Shown here one piece after another: positions 16,004-23,396 of a DNA stretch of 64,000 nt. This stretch comes from Nitrososphaera sp. Lineage in GTDB: Archaea; Thermoproteota; Nitrososphaeria; Nitrososphaerales; Nitrososphaeraceae. Where the stretch lies: positions 1 through 64,000 of the forward strand of contig JBDUUL010000006.1 of NCBI GenBank assembly GCA_039938515.1, read 5' to 3'. The notes beneath the pieces are model-generated. The model was not told the origin of the DNA, did not search any database, and was given only the letters and a program-made list of their open reading frames with translations. Numbering within the stretch: position 1 is the stretch's first letter; every line of letters begins with the position of its first letter. Made by a program: the position numbers and the translations under genes.

Positions 16004-16550
16004 GTGCCAGCTTCTGCAACAATTGTTTGCCTACTTCTACATCGTGAGGACTAATATCCCAACCTAGCAGCTTCGCTTTTTCAACAGCATTTTCTAGTTC
16101 TTCTCTTCTTTGTACTTTGGGCAAGTCCTCAAGAGTAAAATATACTTTTGAAGCGTAAGAAAGAGGAGTAGGTCTCAACTCGCAAAATTCTTTACAAATT
16201 TTAACGATCCCGCTAATTCTCTTACTGGCCACCGCATGTTTCTTCTTAACTGGCTTTACGATCTTTTTTCCGTCGGCGGTTAAATTGTAGACGTAACTCT
16301 CAAATTGAGATGCGGGAACACGATTCTCACTTACAAAAGAGTATGAAACCAACTTTTCCAGAGCCATGCTGACTCCTGGGCTGAATGGACCGTAGTAATG
16401 CGGCTTATACGAAGGAATGTCAAGTTCTGGCATAATGCTCTTCGATAGGTATACTAACTTCTGAATTGCTGTCCTGCCCGAAATTTGGCCACCATTAGCA
16501 TCTAGAATAAGCTCAATGGTATCGAATACGTCCAAAGGATTGGAATTCAT
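15996..16550 (-). CDS. YwgA-like partner of the HD hydrolase
   Basis: A 184-residue protein, ATG start, whose 3' end overlaps the HD gene by 8 nt. It contains GRTAIQKLVYLSKS (25-38) and SYKPHYYGPFSPGV (47-60), the Q-K-x-V-Y-x and H-Y-Y-G-P-[FY]-S features of the YwgA and SocA/Panacea-like families. The C-terminal half is lysine-rich and helical. In some systems proteins of this broader fold act as antitoxins or adaptors. Here coupling suggests that it regulates or binds the HD enzyme. Confidence 0.65.
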   Translation of the reverse strand: MNSNPLDVFDTIELILDANGGQISGRTAIQKLVYLSKSIMPELDIPSYKPHYYGPFSPGVSMALEKLVSYSFVSENRVPASQFESYVYNLTADGKKIVKPVKKKHAVASKRISGIVKICKEFCELRPTPLSYASKVYFTLEDLPKVQRREELENAVEKAKLLGWDISPHDVEVGKQLLQKLALV

Positions 16551-16771
16551 GAATGGTCACTTGTAAATAAACTAGCTCAACTTGTCCTATTTGACAAACT
16601 GTATCTTGACTGTGAACAATCTGATGGTATAAGCTTCCATTTTATTATGAGTATCATTTGCACTCCCTTGGGATTAGTTGCTCTTTAATAATGTTGGAAC
16701 ACCTAAGGCAGAGGGAGGGGTAGTCAGCCCCCGAGGTGAGTTTGAGATACACGAAATTCCAATGTTTACTG

Positions 16772-17353
16772 TCATCGTCTTTCTTGCCCCATCGTCCGTG
16801 CCTTTTCTCGCGCTAGCCTTTCAGCCTCAGTGATCGACTTAGTGTCTTTGCCTAGCGGTGAATCAAAGGGCTGATCTGCCTCAAGTTCTTCCGCCGAGAC
16901 CTCTCCAAGGCCAATCAAATCGCTGATGGCCCTGTTCTTGGCCCGCGTGTGAGCAATTGCCAGGATATCATGTTCTGGTTTTGAAAACTTGCGCTCGGTA
17001 GTCGAGCATGTCCCTATGCCCACGGCGGACCTGCCGCTTTTGACATGAAAAGCCTCAGCCTCTACCCTCCAAAGAAAGCCGCCATCTGGAAGCTGCTCTC
17101 TTTCTTTGCTGATTATCCGGTCACTGATTGCAAAAGCACTCTGCAGCTTGCGCCATCCTGACCGTTTGACATAGGACTTGCCTTGAATATCTTGAATGTC
17201 TGACTTGTCCAAGATGCTCTTCTTGAGCTCTTGGATGGTCTTCCAGTGGTCCCTGAGGGCCTGGATGTCTGCAGCTGGCGTTATTAGCGTCATTTCAGAC
17301 TTGGATATTTCGTGTACCTGCTCGATTGCCGTCGAGTCTTCCTTTTCACTCAA
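16772..17353 (-). CDS. Mobile-element protein resembling phage recombination proteins
   Basis: A 193-residue protein with TTG start and GGAG upstream. The core GKSYVKRSGWRKLQSAFAIS, then EAEAFHVKSGRSAVGIG and ILAIAHTRAKNRAISDLIGLGE has the K-S-G-W-R-K-x-x-x-A-F ... T-R-A-x-x-R-A pattern frequent in phage and plasmid proteins near single-strand annealing genes. Biochemical function is not established for this pattern, so the recombination role is an inference. It is the last gene of the ATPase operon. The Lys/Glu/Arg-rich C terminus is probably disordered. Confidence 0.5.
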   Translation of the reverse strand: MSEKEDSTAIEQVHEISKSEMTLITPAADIQALRDHWKTIQELKKSILDKSDIQDIQGKSYVKRSGWRKLQSAFAISDRIISKEREQLPDGGFLWRVEAEAFHVKSGRSAVGIGTCSTTERKFSKPEHDILAIAHTRAKNRAISDLIGLGEVSAEELEADQPFDSPLGKDTKSITEAERLAREKARTMGQERR

Positions 17354-17359
17354 TTCTTT

Positions 17360-17437
17360 CTATTCTCCTATTTCTTGGCAGATTGGTTTGAATCCAGCCG
17401 CGCCACGGGGAGGCTCTGCCATGCGGCCATAGTACAT
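17360..17437 (-). CDS. Micro-ORF between ATPase and recombination gene (25 aa)
   Basis: A 25-codon frame (MYYGRMAEPPRGAAGFKPI...) with ATG start and TAG stop in the gap between the ATPase gene (ends 17443) and the next gene (starts 17353). Its 3' end contains the GGAG that serves the next start. It could be a translated coupling peptide or chance. Confidence 0.3.
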   Translation of the reverse strand: MYYGRMAEPPRGAAGFKPICQEIGE

Positions 17438-17442
17438 GAATG

Positions 17443-19374
17443 CTAAACGCCATAGCCCAATTTTTGAAGCTCCGCGGTGATTGGATAGTTCGCGTGCGAT
17501 CTAATGCTATGATTGATGATAAATTCAGTTGCGGAATACCTGGCTAGGCACTTTGGATAGGGACATAAAATCAGCCCGTCTTTGATTTCCTGCGCGGCTT
17601 CAGGAGTCTTTTCTGGCTCAAAAGTATTCGATTGGGTCGAAATCGAATATTTTTCGGGCTCTGTTTGGCTAACGGGGCTCATTTTGGGCTCAGTTGGATA
17701 TTCGTCGGAGGGTGGCACTAAAATCAATTCGAAATATTTGTCTGGCTCAGGGTAGTACGTCTGTGCTATGTCTTCAGCCGTCTTTTCGTCTCCATTTTCA
17801 TTTTCAAATCGAAAAACCTTATTGTCCGACGAATATTTCGAAAGACCCTGAATTTTAGAAGTTATGTATTGTTTATTCGGAAAAGCGTCAGACCTAGACA
17901 CTGGTATCCGGAAGTCTTGTGAAAAATTATTCGATTGGGTCAAATCGAACAATTTTCTTTGTTTTACTGCCAAAACAGGGTAGTAAATCTGGCGTCTGCC
18001 GTCGAGCTTGCTGTCGGCGCTGTCAATGTAAGCCTGATTGATTAGAGGTTTGACGTAATTTTCAAGAATCTGCTTGGTTGACATCTTCTTTTTCTGTATG
18101 GCATAAGTGACCTCTGCCAGTTCCTCTGTCGTAAGTGCAATCCTGCTTTCCACAGTCTTTTCATTGCTAGCAGGTTCGGTCTTGGCCTGAAAGCTCGGTA
18201 TGAAAACCTCGTTGTACCATTCCAAGATATAGGGCCTGACGCCATTAGCATACTCCATCAGGAACATTGCTTCCTTCAGGTCATCGAATGTGGCAATCGG
18301 AATCTTTTGGAGTATTAGTTCACCCTCTTTTCTGCAAACTATGCGAGGACGCTTGTGAAAATTGATTATTGGGAGAAGTGATAGGAAAGTGAAAAATCGG
18401 TTTGCAATGGTCATGTCAAACGCTTTCTGAGTTGGTAACGCTTCTGAAATTGGGTCATTGAAAGGTATCAAGATGTTCTGCTTACCAGGATTGTACTTCG
18501 CAGCTACATCCGCGATCTGATCCTTTAATGCTAAAATAAGATCCTGTGCCAGCTTCTTTTCTGAATCGCTGACTACCTCTGCTTGATATACAAAATCTGG
18601 CATGCCGAATTTGATAGATGTAAGTTCGATTGCAGCCTTGTACTTGTCTGCAGTCATCTTTGGGTTCGCTACAATAAAGCGCCTTTGCAGCTCGGGAAAT
18701 CGCTGGTAATGGCTATAGTCTATCGCCTGAGCAAATATGACAGCAGGCCAGCCTCTCAGGACGTTCTTCTTTGTCTTGATACCGTTGTGGGTGTCGACGT
18801 AGATGTACTCGCTCTCAAACTTGTCGTGAGATAGCAGAGGCATAATTGCTTCAAATAACCGCGGGTTTGGCGTGTCGAGAAAAATCAGAATCTTGTGCTG
18901 CAGGTCGATTAGTTTCCGAGCGTCTTTTAGCAGTTCTCGTTTTTGCTGCTTTCTTTCAGTTACAGTACTTCGAATAGTGCTCCGCAAGTCAGCAGCGGTT
19001 GCGTGGGATAGTTGATTTTCAAGGTCGTCTATTTCTTCATCTAGTTTTAGAATACGGTCCTCGATTGGCTCATACTCGTCATTTTCATTCTTGATTACAA
19101 GCGTACCTGTGTCATGTACAAGGGCTTTTTCAGTCATGCCCTGCACGATGATAACGTCGCTTTCGGGAAATTTTTCATAGACCTTGCTTAAAGTATGACT
19201 TTTGCCCTCTTCGGATGGGCTGTTTATCGCCAAATTGATTGGATTATTCGTATATGCGCTGAGCATCGCATAGAGCACTTGCTTGACTAGTCGATCTTCT
19301 TGTCTGGCTTCTCGCAGAATGATGTCGATGCAATATTGGAGGGCATCTGGAAGTGTTCGTACGTCAACGATCAA
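17443..19374 (-). CDS. Large P-loop ATPase with C-terminal zinc finger
   Basis: A 643-residue protein with a TTG start preceded by GGGAGGAG at good spacing. Walker A is NSPSEEGKSHT (51-61, Lys58), a non-standard spacing; a probable Walker B is KILIFLDTP (161-169, Asp167). A coiled coil (about 103-155) lies between them. VIFAQAIDYS and RRFIVANPKM look like later motor elements. The C terminus has CPYPKC ... HSIRSH, a C2H2-type finger (about 605-628). The architecture suggests a replication or DNA-handling ATPase of an integrated element. I do not recognise a named family. The start overlaps a 25-codon frame by 3 nt. Confidence 0.7.
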   Translation of the reverse strand: MIVDVRTLPDALQYCIDIILREARQEDRLVKQVLYAMLSAYTNNPINLAINSPSEEGKSHTLSKVYEKFPESDVIIVQGMTEKALVHDTGTLVIKNENDEYEPIEDRILKLDEEIDDLENQLSHATAADLRSTIRSTVTERKQQKRELLKDARKLIDLQHKILIFLDTPNPRLFEAIMPLLSHDKFESEYIYVDTHNGIKTKKNVLRGWPAVIFAQAIDYSHYQRFPELQRRFIVANPKMTADKYKAAIELTSIKFGMPDFVYQAEVVSDSEKKLAQDLILALKDQIADVAAKYNPGKQNILIPFNDPISEALPTQKAFDMTIANRFFTFLSLLPIINFHKRPRIVCRKEGELILQKIPIATFDDLKEAMFLMEYANGVRPYILEWYNEVFIPSFQAKTEPASNEKTVESRIALTTEELAEVTYAIQKKKMSTKQILENYVKPLINQAYIDSADSKLDGRRQIYYPVLAVKQRKLFDLTQSNNFSQDFRIPVSRSDAFPNKQYITSKIQGLSKYSSDNKVFRFENENGDEKTAEDIAQTYYPEPDKYFELILVPPSDEYPTEPKMSPVSQTEPEKYSISTQSNTFEPEKTPEAAQEIKDGLILCPYPKCLARYSATEFIINHSIRSHANYPITAELQKLGYGV

Positions 19375-19448
19375 GCGATCGCTCTCCTCCCTTCAATGAG
19401 TAAGCCCTCAGCAGCGTACCTGAGCACTGAGTCTTCGATCTGCAACAT
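19371..19448 (-). CDS. Coupled micro-ORF before the ATPase (25 aa)
   Basis: MLQIEDSVLRYAAEGLLIEG... is a 25-codon frame with GGAGG 10 nt before its ATG. Its TGA overlaps the TTG start of the ATPase (TTGA). The GGGAGGAG that serves the ATPase lies inside it. This arrangement is typical of translational coupling, and the peptide may be a leader or a genuine tiny protein. Confidence 0.45.
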   Translation of the reverse strand: MLQIEDSVLRYAAEGLLIEGRRAIA

Positions 19449-19452
19449 TTGT

Positions 19453-19716
19453 TTAAGCCTCCGAGTGATCTACAAAATCCGTTGACGAGCGGCGTTTTGG
19501 CCGGAGGGGATAAGAAGCTGAGGTAGATTCTTCATGGGTATTGACACCTTTAGCATCAAAATATTGATGTCTAAGCAGTGCATGCACCTCTCCGTGCGAC
19601 CTGCGTTTGAAAAGAGCGCCAATTTTCAGTTGAAAGGCCGCCGGGTTTTCCTGCAGCTTTGCCAAATAATCTGCATAAGGCCGACAAACGCAGCAAGGAC
19701 CGGATCGGAACTTCAA
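19453..19716 (-). CDS. Hypothetical small basic protein (87 aa)
   Basis: An 87-residue protein starting at TTG 19716 with a strong GGAGGAG about 8 nt upstream, which decides the start. The N terminus has CCVCRPYADYLAKL, the middle is basic (LFKRRSHGEVHALLRHQY) and the C terminus is Ser/Arg-rich. It precedes the micro-ORF and the ATPase with almost no gap, so it belongs to the same operon. Possible nucleic-acid binding from its charge; no family recognised. Confidence 0.55.
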   Translation of the reverse strand: MKFRSGPCCVCRPYADYLAKLQENPAAFQLKIGALFKRRSHGEVHALLRHQYFDAKGVNTHEESTSASYPLRPKRRSSTDFVDHSEA

Positions 19717-19850
19717 ATTTTGACTCCTCCGTAAAAACAGCGAATGTTGAAAGAATAGTTCTTAATCGTAAGCGTTAAAGCTGATTTCGGTATATTCAAG
19801 GTCGAAGGTCACTCCAAAACCCAAGATGATCTTCGTACCACAATGATGCG

Positions 19851-19876
19851 AAGCGGCGGGAACCGCTTCTCTCTTT
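19851..19876 (+). terminator. Intrinsic-type terminator on the plus strand
   Basis: AAGCGG (19851-19856) and CCGCTT (19863-19868) flank CGGGAA and are followed by CTCTTTTTT. This is a hairpin plus T-run reading rightward, yet no plus-strand gene precedes it. It suggests a plus-strand transcript, or read-through control antisense to the operon. Confidence 0.5.
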
Positions 19877-19884
19877 TTTGCCAG

Positions 19885-20067
19885 TCAACTTCTCAGCTCC
19901 TTGAGTTCAAGTTCTAAAAGTTCCGAAAATACAGGAATCTTGGCCGCTGCCTCTGAATGACCGATTCTGTCCGGTTGCGAAAGAAGCAGCTCACGAAGAT
20001 GCGAACTTGGTGGGAGTGTTCTCTGGGCCAGTCCTTTCAGGGCTACAAGACTCACCGATCCGGACAT
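19885..20067 (-). CDS. Hypothetical small protein (60 aa)
   Basis: A 60-residue frame starting ATG 20067 (MSGSVSLVALKGLAQRTLPP), one nucleotide after the stop of the zinc-ribbon gene. It is leucine-rich and ends ELLELELKELRS, a likely helix. The close spacing indicates co-translation with the zinc ribbon. The GTG at 20076 would give three extra residues. Function unknown. Confidence 0.55.
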   Translation of the reverse strand: MSGSVSLVALKGLAQRTLPPSSHLRELLLSQPDRIGHSEAAAKIPVFSELLELELKELRS

Positions 20068-20068
20068 T

Positions 20069-20215
20069 TTATACACCTTCGGCTACAACGAGTTTTACCG
20101 CGGTCCTGCACATCGGACAGCTGACATACACGTTGGACTTGGAGCGTGTGGTCCAACAGTAGCCGCATGGGCACTTGACAGAGCGCGGTTGTGGATTTTG
20201 CGAAAATGTGGGCAT
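20069..20215 (-). CDS. Tiny zinc-ribbon protein (48 aa)
   Basis: A 48-codon frame, MPTFSQNPQPRSVKCPCGYC..., stop TAA. Cys15/Cys17/Cys20 and Cys33/Cys36 (SCPMC) flank WTTRSKSNVYV, the two-stranded middle of a zinc ribbon. A TATA-like element lies 30 nt upstream. It appears to be the first gene of the minus-strand operon that continues with the 60-residue and later replication-type genes. Probable DNA- or protein-binding factor. Confidence 0.7.
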   Translation of the reverse strand: MPTFSQNPQPRSVKCPCGYCWTTRSKSNVYVSCPMCRTAVKLVVAEGV

Positions 20216-20244
20216 ATAATTAAAAGTAAAAGTTACGCTACGTA

Positions 20245-20253
20245 GCTATAAAG
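20245..20253 (-). promoter_or_regulatory. TATA-like element of the zinc-ribbon operon
   Basis: On the minus strand CTTTATAGC lies 30-38 nt before the ATG at 20215, the expected archaeal position. A GATC follows immediately on the plus strand, similar to the CTTTA-containing repeats at 11.3-11.9 kb, but the match is partial. Confidence 0.5.
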
Positions 20254-20259
20254 ATCCGG

Positions 20260-20946
20260 AGTCTGACGGTCTGACGGTTTAAGCACAAATTTTATGAATC
20301 GCTTTTCAGCGCCAAAATTTTACAACTCTGAGATCATCCAAATGCGGCGAGCGAATAGTTGCGCAAGCTCCATAAGTCTGATTTGCATACTTAGTGCTAC
20401 GATAATACCGCAATAATCCATTTTTCTTACCGTCAAATTGCGCTATATATGGACTAAACAGACGCTAGCGCATGTAAATCCCGCCCAGTCCATAATGCTG
20501 TGGGATTCAATACGCATTCGCCGTCGCGGGAGCTGAGGGCTAGAAAGGATGCCAATGACGCTTCAGACGGTTGCCCTTAGGTTCATCAATTTCCAAACTA
20601 GGGAAATGTCTCCGTTGTCACCGAGTTTATGGGACGCATGGAGCGTGCAGGCGGCGGAGAGCACCATATCAAATACGCGCTCTCGCAATTATTTATTGCC
20701 CGCGCCTCAAAGCTGCACACTTCGACGTATCCAATAAATCGCAAATCACCGACCTTCTTGATAACCACACATTCACGTTTGCATTTGGCGATGACACATA
20801 TCTGCAGCCCCTGTGAATCGAGTCAGCAAGCTAGACTCGTTGTTAGAAGGGCGGCCCAGCAGCTCGCCAAAGCAGGGGATGGGAGAGATACGCGGGAACT
20901 GACCGCTGTCTGTAACAATATTGACTGAGAATAAAAAAAGATAAGG
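20260..20946. other. Gene-poor junction between accessory and surface regions
   Basis: About 690 nt without a convincing gene. Overlapping plus-strand frames (20549-20737, 20571-20816, 20629-20928) carry no motif; two stretches (GGGEHHIKYALSQLFIA and FTFAFGDDTYLQPL) in different frames look weakly protein-like, so a decayed gene is possible. A 6-bp inverted repeat CGAGTC/GACTCG lies at 20819-20839. Confidence 0.4.
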
Positions 20947-21561
20947 TCAGGAAAAGATGCTGACGGCGCCGCCCCACGACAGGATGTAGCCCTGAATGTT
21001 GCAACCACCTATCCTTCCCTCTGGGGTAATCGCAAACACGTGCTGGCCGTTTGACACTCCTGAAATCGTTGTCTCGTTGGTCTGTATTGGAAGTGCGGGA
21101 GATCTCGTTGCATAGCCGAGCCAGTCGGAGACGTATACCTGGTGGCCGTCTATGTAGGTATGCACCCTTACGTCGCTGCAGTGTGAATCGCCCGGAGTAA
21201 GAACATCACTATCAGGTACATAGTACTGAAATGCAAAGTGGTTGTTGGTAACATTGACTGGAATGTCCACTCTGTTGTTCTGATTGAACTCTCCTCCGGC
21301 CAGACTTCCGCCGGACTTGGAAAAGACCTGAATTGACTGCACGCCATCGGAAATCCTGGTGCTATAATCTGCAAATGCAGCAACCACCTGGGACCTTGTC
21401 AGCCCCGGACTCAAAGTAACAATGATTGCGTTAGATACTCCTGTTGCTGCGCTCGCCTGCTTGAATGCTGCGCTTGATATGACAGGTGTGACTAGCAGCG
21501 TTGCCACTACTGCAAAGCATGCAAGGCCGCTAAGTGTTGCGAACTTGAGAGGCGCCTTCAT
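20947..21561 (-). CDS. Secreted protein of unknown function (204 aa)
   Basis: A 204-residue protein with ATG start and a clear signal peptide (LSGLACFAVVATLLVTPVIS, residues 11-30, then SAA). The mature part is Asn/Ser/Val-rich and beta-like, with a cysteine in DSHCSDVRVHTYIDG and another in GRIGGCNIQGY that could form a disulfide. The C terminus lacks an anchor. Exported or loosely attached; family not recognised. A palindromic TATA element lies 22-33 nt upstream. Confidence 0.65.
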   Translation of the reverse strand: MKAPLKFATLSGLACFAVVATLLVTPVISSAAFKQASAATGVSNAIIVTLSPGLTRSQVVAAFADYSTRISDGVQSIQVFSKSGGSLAGGEFNQNNRVDIPVNVTNNHFAFQYYVPDSDVLTPGDSHCSDVRVHTYIDGHQVYVSDWLGYATRSPALPIQTNETTISGVSNGQHVFAITPEGRIGGCNIQGYILSWGGAVSIFS

Positions 21562-21582
21562 CGGAGTTTCTAGAGAGTTCTT

Positions 21583-21594
21583 CCATATTTATGG
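21583..21594 (-). promoter_or_regulatory. TATA element
   Basis: On the minus strand CCATAAATATGG lies 22-33 nt before the ATG at 21561. It is itself a palindrome and a strong archaeal TATA candidate. Confidence 0.55.
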
Positions 21595-21835
21595 CTTAAT
21601 GCGGTGTAAAGGGACTAATCCGCTTATCTAGCCCGGGACCCAAAATTGCTTTATAAAGTATGTCAAACGCGCTGCATGCATTGTAGAATAACAAGCATTT
21701 GCTTGCCCTGAAGGCACTCGAATGTTAGACTATCTCGTCGGAGCCACAGGCGCGCAATATTCGATATGGGGTTCTCGCTCGGTCAGTTTCCGCAGCTTAT
21801 CGTATAGGCTCGCTAACGACTTGACAGCAGAGGCG

Positions 21836-21855
21836 AAAAATGGAAAAAGGAAAAA
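21836..21855 (-). terminator. T-rich terminator-like tract
   Basis: On the minus strand, just after the pilin-like gene (ends 21865), the sequence reads CTCTTTTTCCTTTTTCCATT, continuing into TTTCG. Archaeal termination often relies on such T-runs without a hairpin. Confidence 0.5.
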
Positions 21856-21864
21856 GAGGGCTTT

Positions 21865-22428
21865 TTACTTGCTCAGAACGGTTGTTTGCTGTACCGATGT
21901 GACCTGATCAACAGTGTGGATTTGCACCGGGTATGAGACTCCAAGATCCGTCATTGACAGGTTTCCGGCATTCTTGACGTAGACGATTGTCGCCTGTCCC
22001 TGTGCCAGCGAAATTGTGCCCGGGGTCATTGCATAGTTTGTTCCGTCTGCGAGCTTGACGCCTGTTGCTGGGTTGTACTGGGTCGTGAGGTCTGTGTTTA
22101 TGTTCTGTTGTGTTGCGCATGCCGCGGGATTGCTGCAGGAGTACCAGGTTGACGGTGCTGTCTGCATTCCCCTCACGGAAACAGAGTCGACGACCATCAT
22201 TCTGCCACCTATATTCTGAAGTGCAAAAGCGGTCACAGAGCTGCCGTTGGCGTTAACCCATGCATGGGTGTTAGTCACTTTGATCCCTTGAACCTGTGCG
22301 CTGCTCTGGAACATTGACCCTCCAAGCGTCACAACTCCTGCAACCAGAACCACTGAAGCTATCAAAATAATCAGTGTCGTTATGACGTTTCCAATTCCTT
22401 TTCTTTTTTTGGCAAACGCTGAAGCCAT
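21865..22428 (-). CDS. Archaellin/type IV pilin-like protein
   Basis: 187 residues from ATG 22428 (a longer frame to 22515 is open, but its N terminus lacks signal character). The start MASAFAKKRKGIGNVITTL is a class III signal peptide: basic KKRKG, probable prepilin-peptidase cut after Gly11, then a hydrophobic assembly helix (IGNVITTLIILIASVVLVAGVV split over residues 12-33). The globular part is Asn/Thr/Gln-rich with two cysteines in SCSNPAAC. Such proteins polymerise into archaella or adhesion pili. No other archaellum genes are nearby, which favours an adhesive pilin. Confidence 0.75.
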   Translation of the reverse strand: MASAFAKKRKGIGNVITTLIILIASVVLVAGVVTLGGSMFQSSAQVQGIKVTNTHAWVNANGSSVTAFALQNIGGRMMVVDSVSVRGMQTAPSTWYSCSNPAACATQQNINTDLTTQYNPATGVKLADGTNYAMTPGTISLAQGQATIVYVKNAGNLSMTDLGVSYPVQIHTVDQVTSVQQTTVLSK

Positions 22429-22631
22429 ATCACTGGTTACAGGACATGAAGATAACTGGAAAGTGCGCATACATTGCCTCGAAGGCGGAAAATTTAACCA
22501 AAATTCAGGTGGCAACCGGAAAGATTACGCAGAAGGGGCCCTTTGCGCAGCCGAATGGTATAGTCAGGCCTAAATTGAGTGATTCTCTGCCGGTCGAAGC
22601 GCGCAGGACTCAGGTTCCGCTCTTGGTGTCA

Positions 22632-23204
22632 TCACACGGATTCTGCCGTGGTCTTCCGGTCGAGCCTTTTCATTCTGCTGGTATAGATCAGTATCCCGGC
22701 TGTAATGGCGATGTATGCGACCTGGAATATCTCGTCGTATATCCCGAACGAGGCCGGGGCGCCTCTGCCAGTGATCGGGTTTTCAGGAATCCTCGTGACG
22801 ATCCACAGCGCAATGAGGGCTGCAGTTCCGGCGATGCCTGCAAAATACCATGGCCTGCCCCACCTTCTTGCCATTGGAACCCCCCAGAAAATCTGGAGTA
22901 CGCCAGCGACGATAAAGAATATCCATGTCATGCTGAGAACGCCGGTAGGCTGTCGTACGCGCTCCTGCGGTTGTTGCGCGGCACTGCTGGTGGCATTGCC
23001 AGTCGCAGCTGCGCCTACTCCGCCTGCTAATTGACCGGCGGGCGTCTGGAACGAGTGCATCGCCTGACTGATGCCCATGTTAAGATGGAGAATTCCGGGG
23101 ATTACCGTGGTAGCCGCAGCTATGTAGAAGAGAATCGCAATTCTTGAGACTCCGGCCATCGAGATCGGACGCGCTCCGTTAGTATGTTCCGGAATAAAAA
23201 GCAT
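22632..23204 (-). CDS. Four-helix membrane protein
   Basis: A 190-residue protein with membrane helices at about 23-43, 93-110, 122-139 and 157-173. A loop between helices 1 and 2 is rich in Ala, Gly and Gln (AGGVGAAATGNATSSAAQQ). ATG at 23204; an internal ATG at 23159 (MAGVSRIAILFY) is a strong alternative start. Proteins like this are common and uncharacterised in this archaeal group. Confidence 0.65.
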   Translation of the reverse strand: MLFIPEHTNGARPISMAGVSRIAILFYIAAATTVIPGILHLNMGISQAMHSFQTPAGQLAGGVGAAATGNATSSAAQQPQERVRQPTGVLSMTWIFFIVAGVLQIFWGVPMARRWGRPWYFAGIAGTAALIALWIVTRIPENPITGRGAPASFGIYDEIFQVAYIAITAGILIYTSRMKRLDRKTTAESV

Positions 23205-23396
23205 ATAAAGAATTGCTCTCCGTTGCTGATCTGAAATCTAATCATCATTGGGGATGTCGTACCACAAGCATCCGTCCTTAGCAAGTTACTTGCATGTATC
23301 CCATATCGGATAATCTATCCGCTTACTCTTCGGTTGTTGATTTTTTTTAAGCTGTGCCGCATAATCGATGAACGATTGGCATAAGTATCCATCCTT

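Noticed and set aside
20549-20928. Three overlapping plus-strand frames near 20.6-20.9 kb
   Set aside because: No frame is consistently protein-like; kept only as a possible decayed gene in the gap entry.
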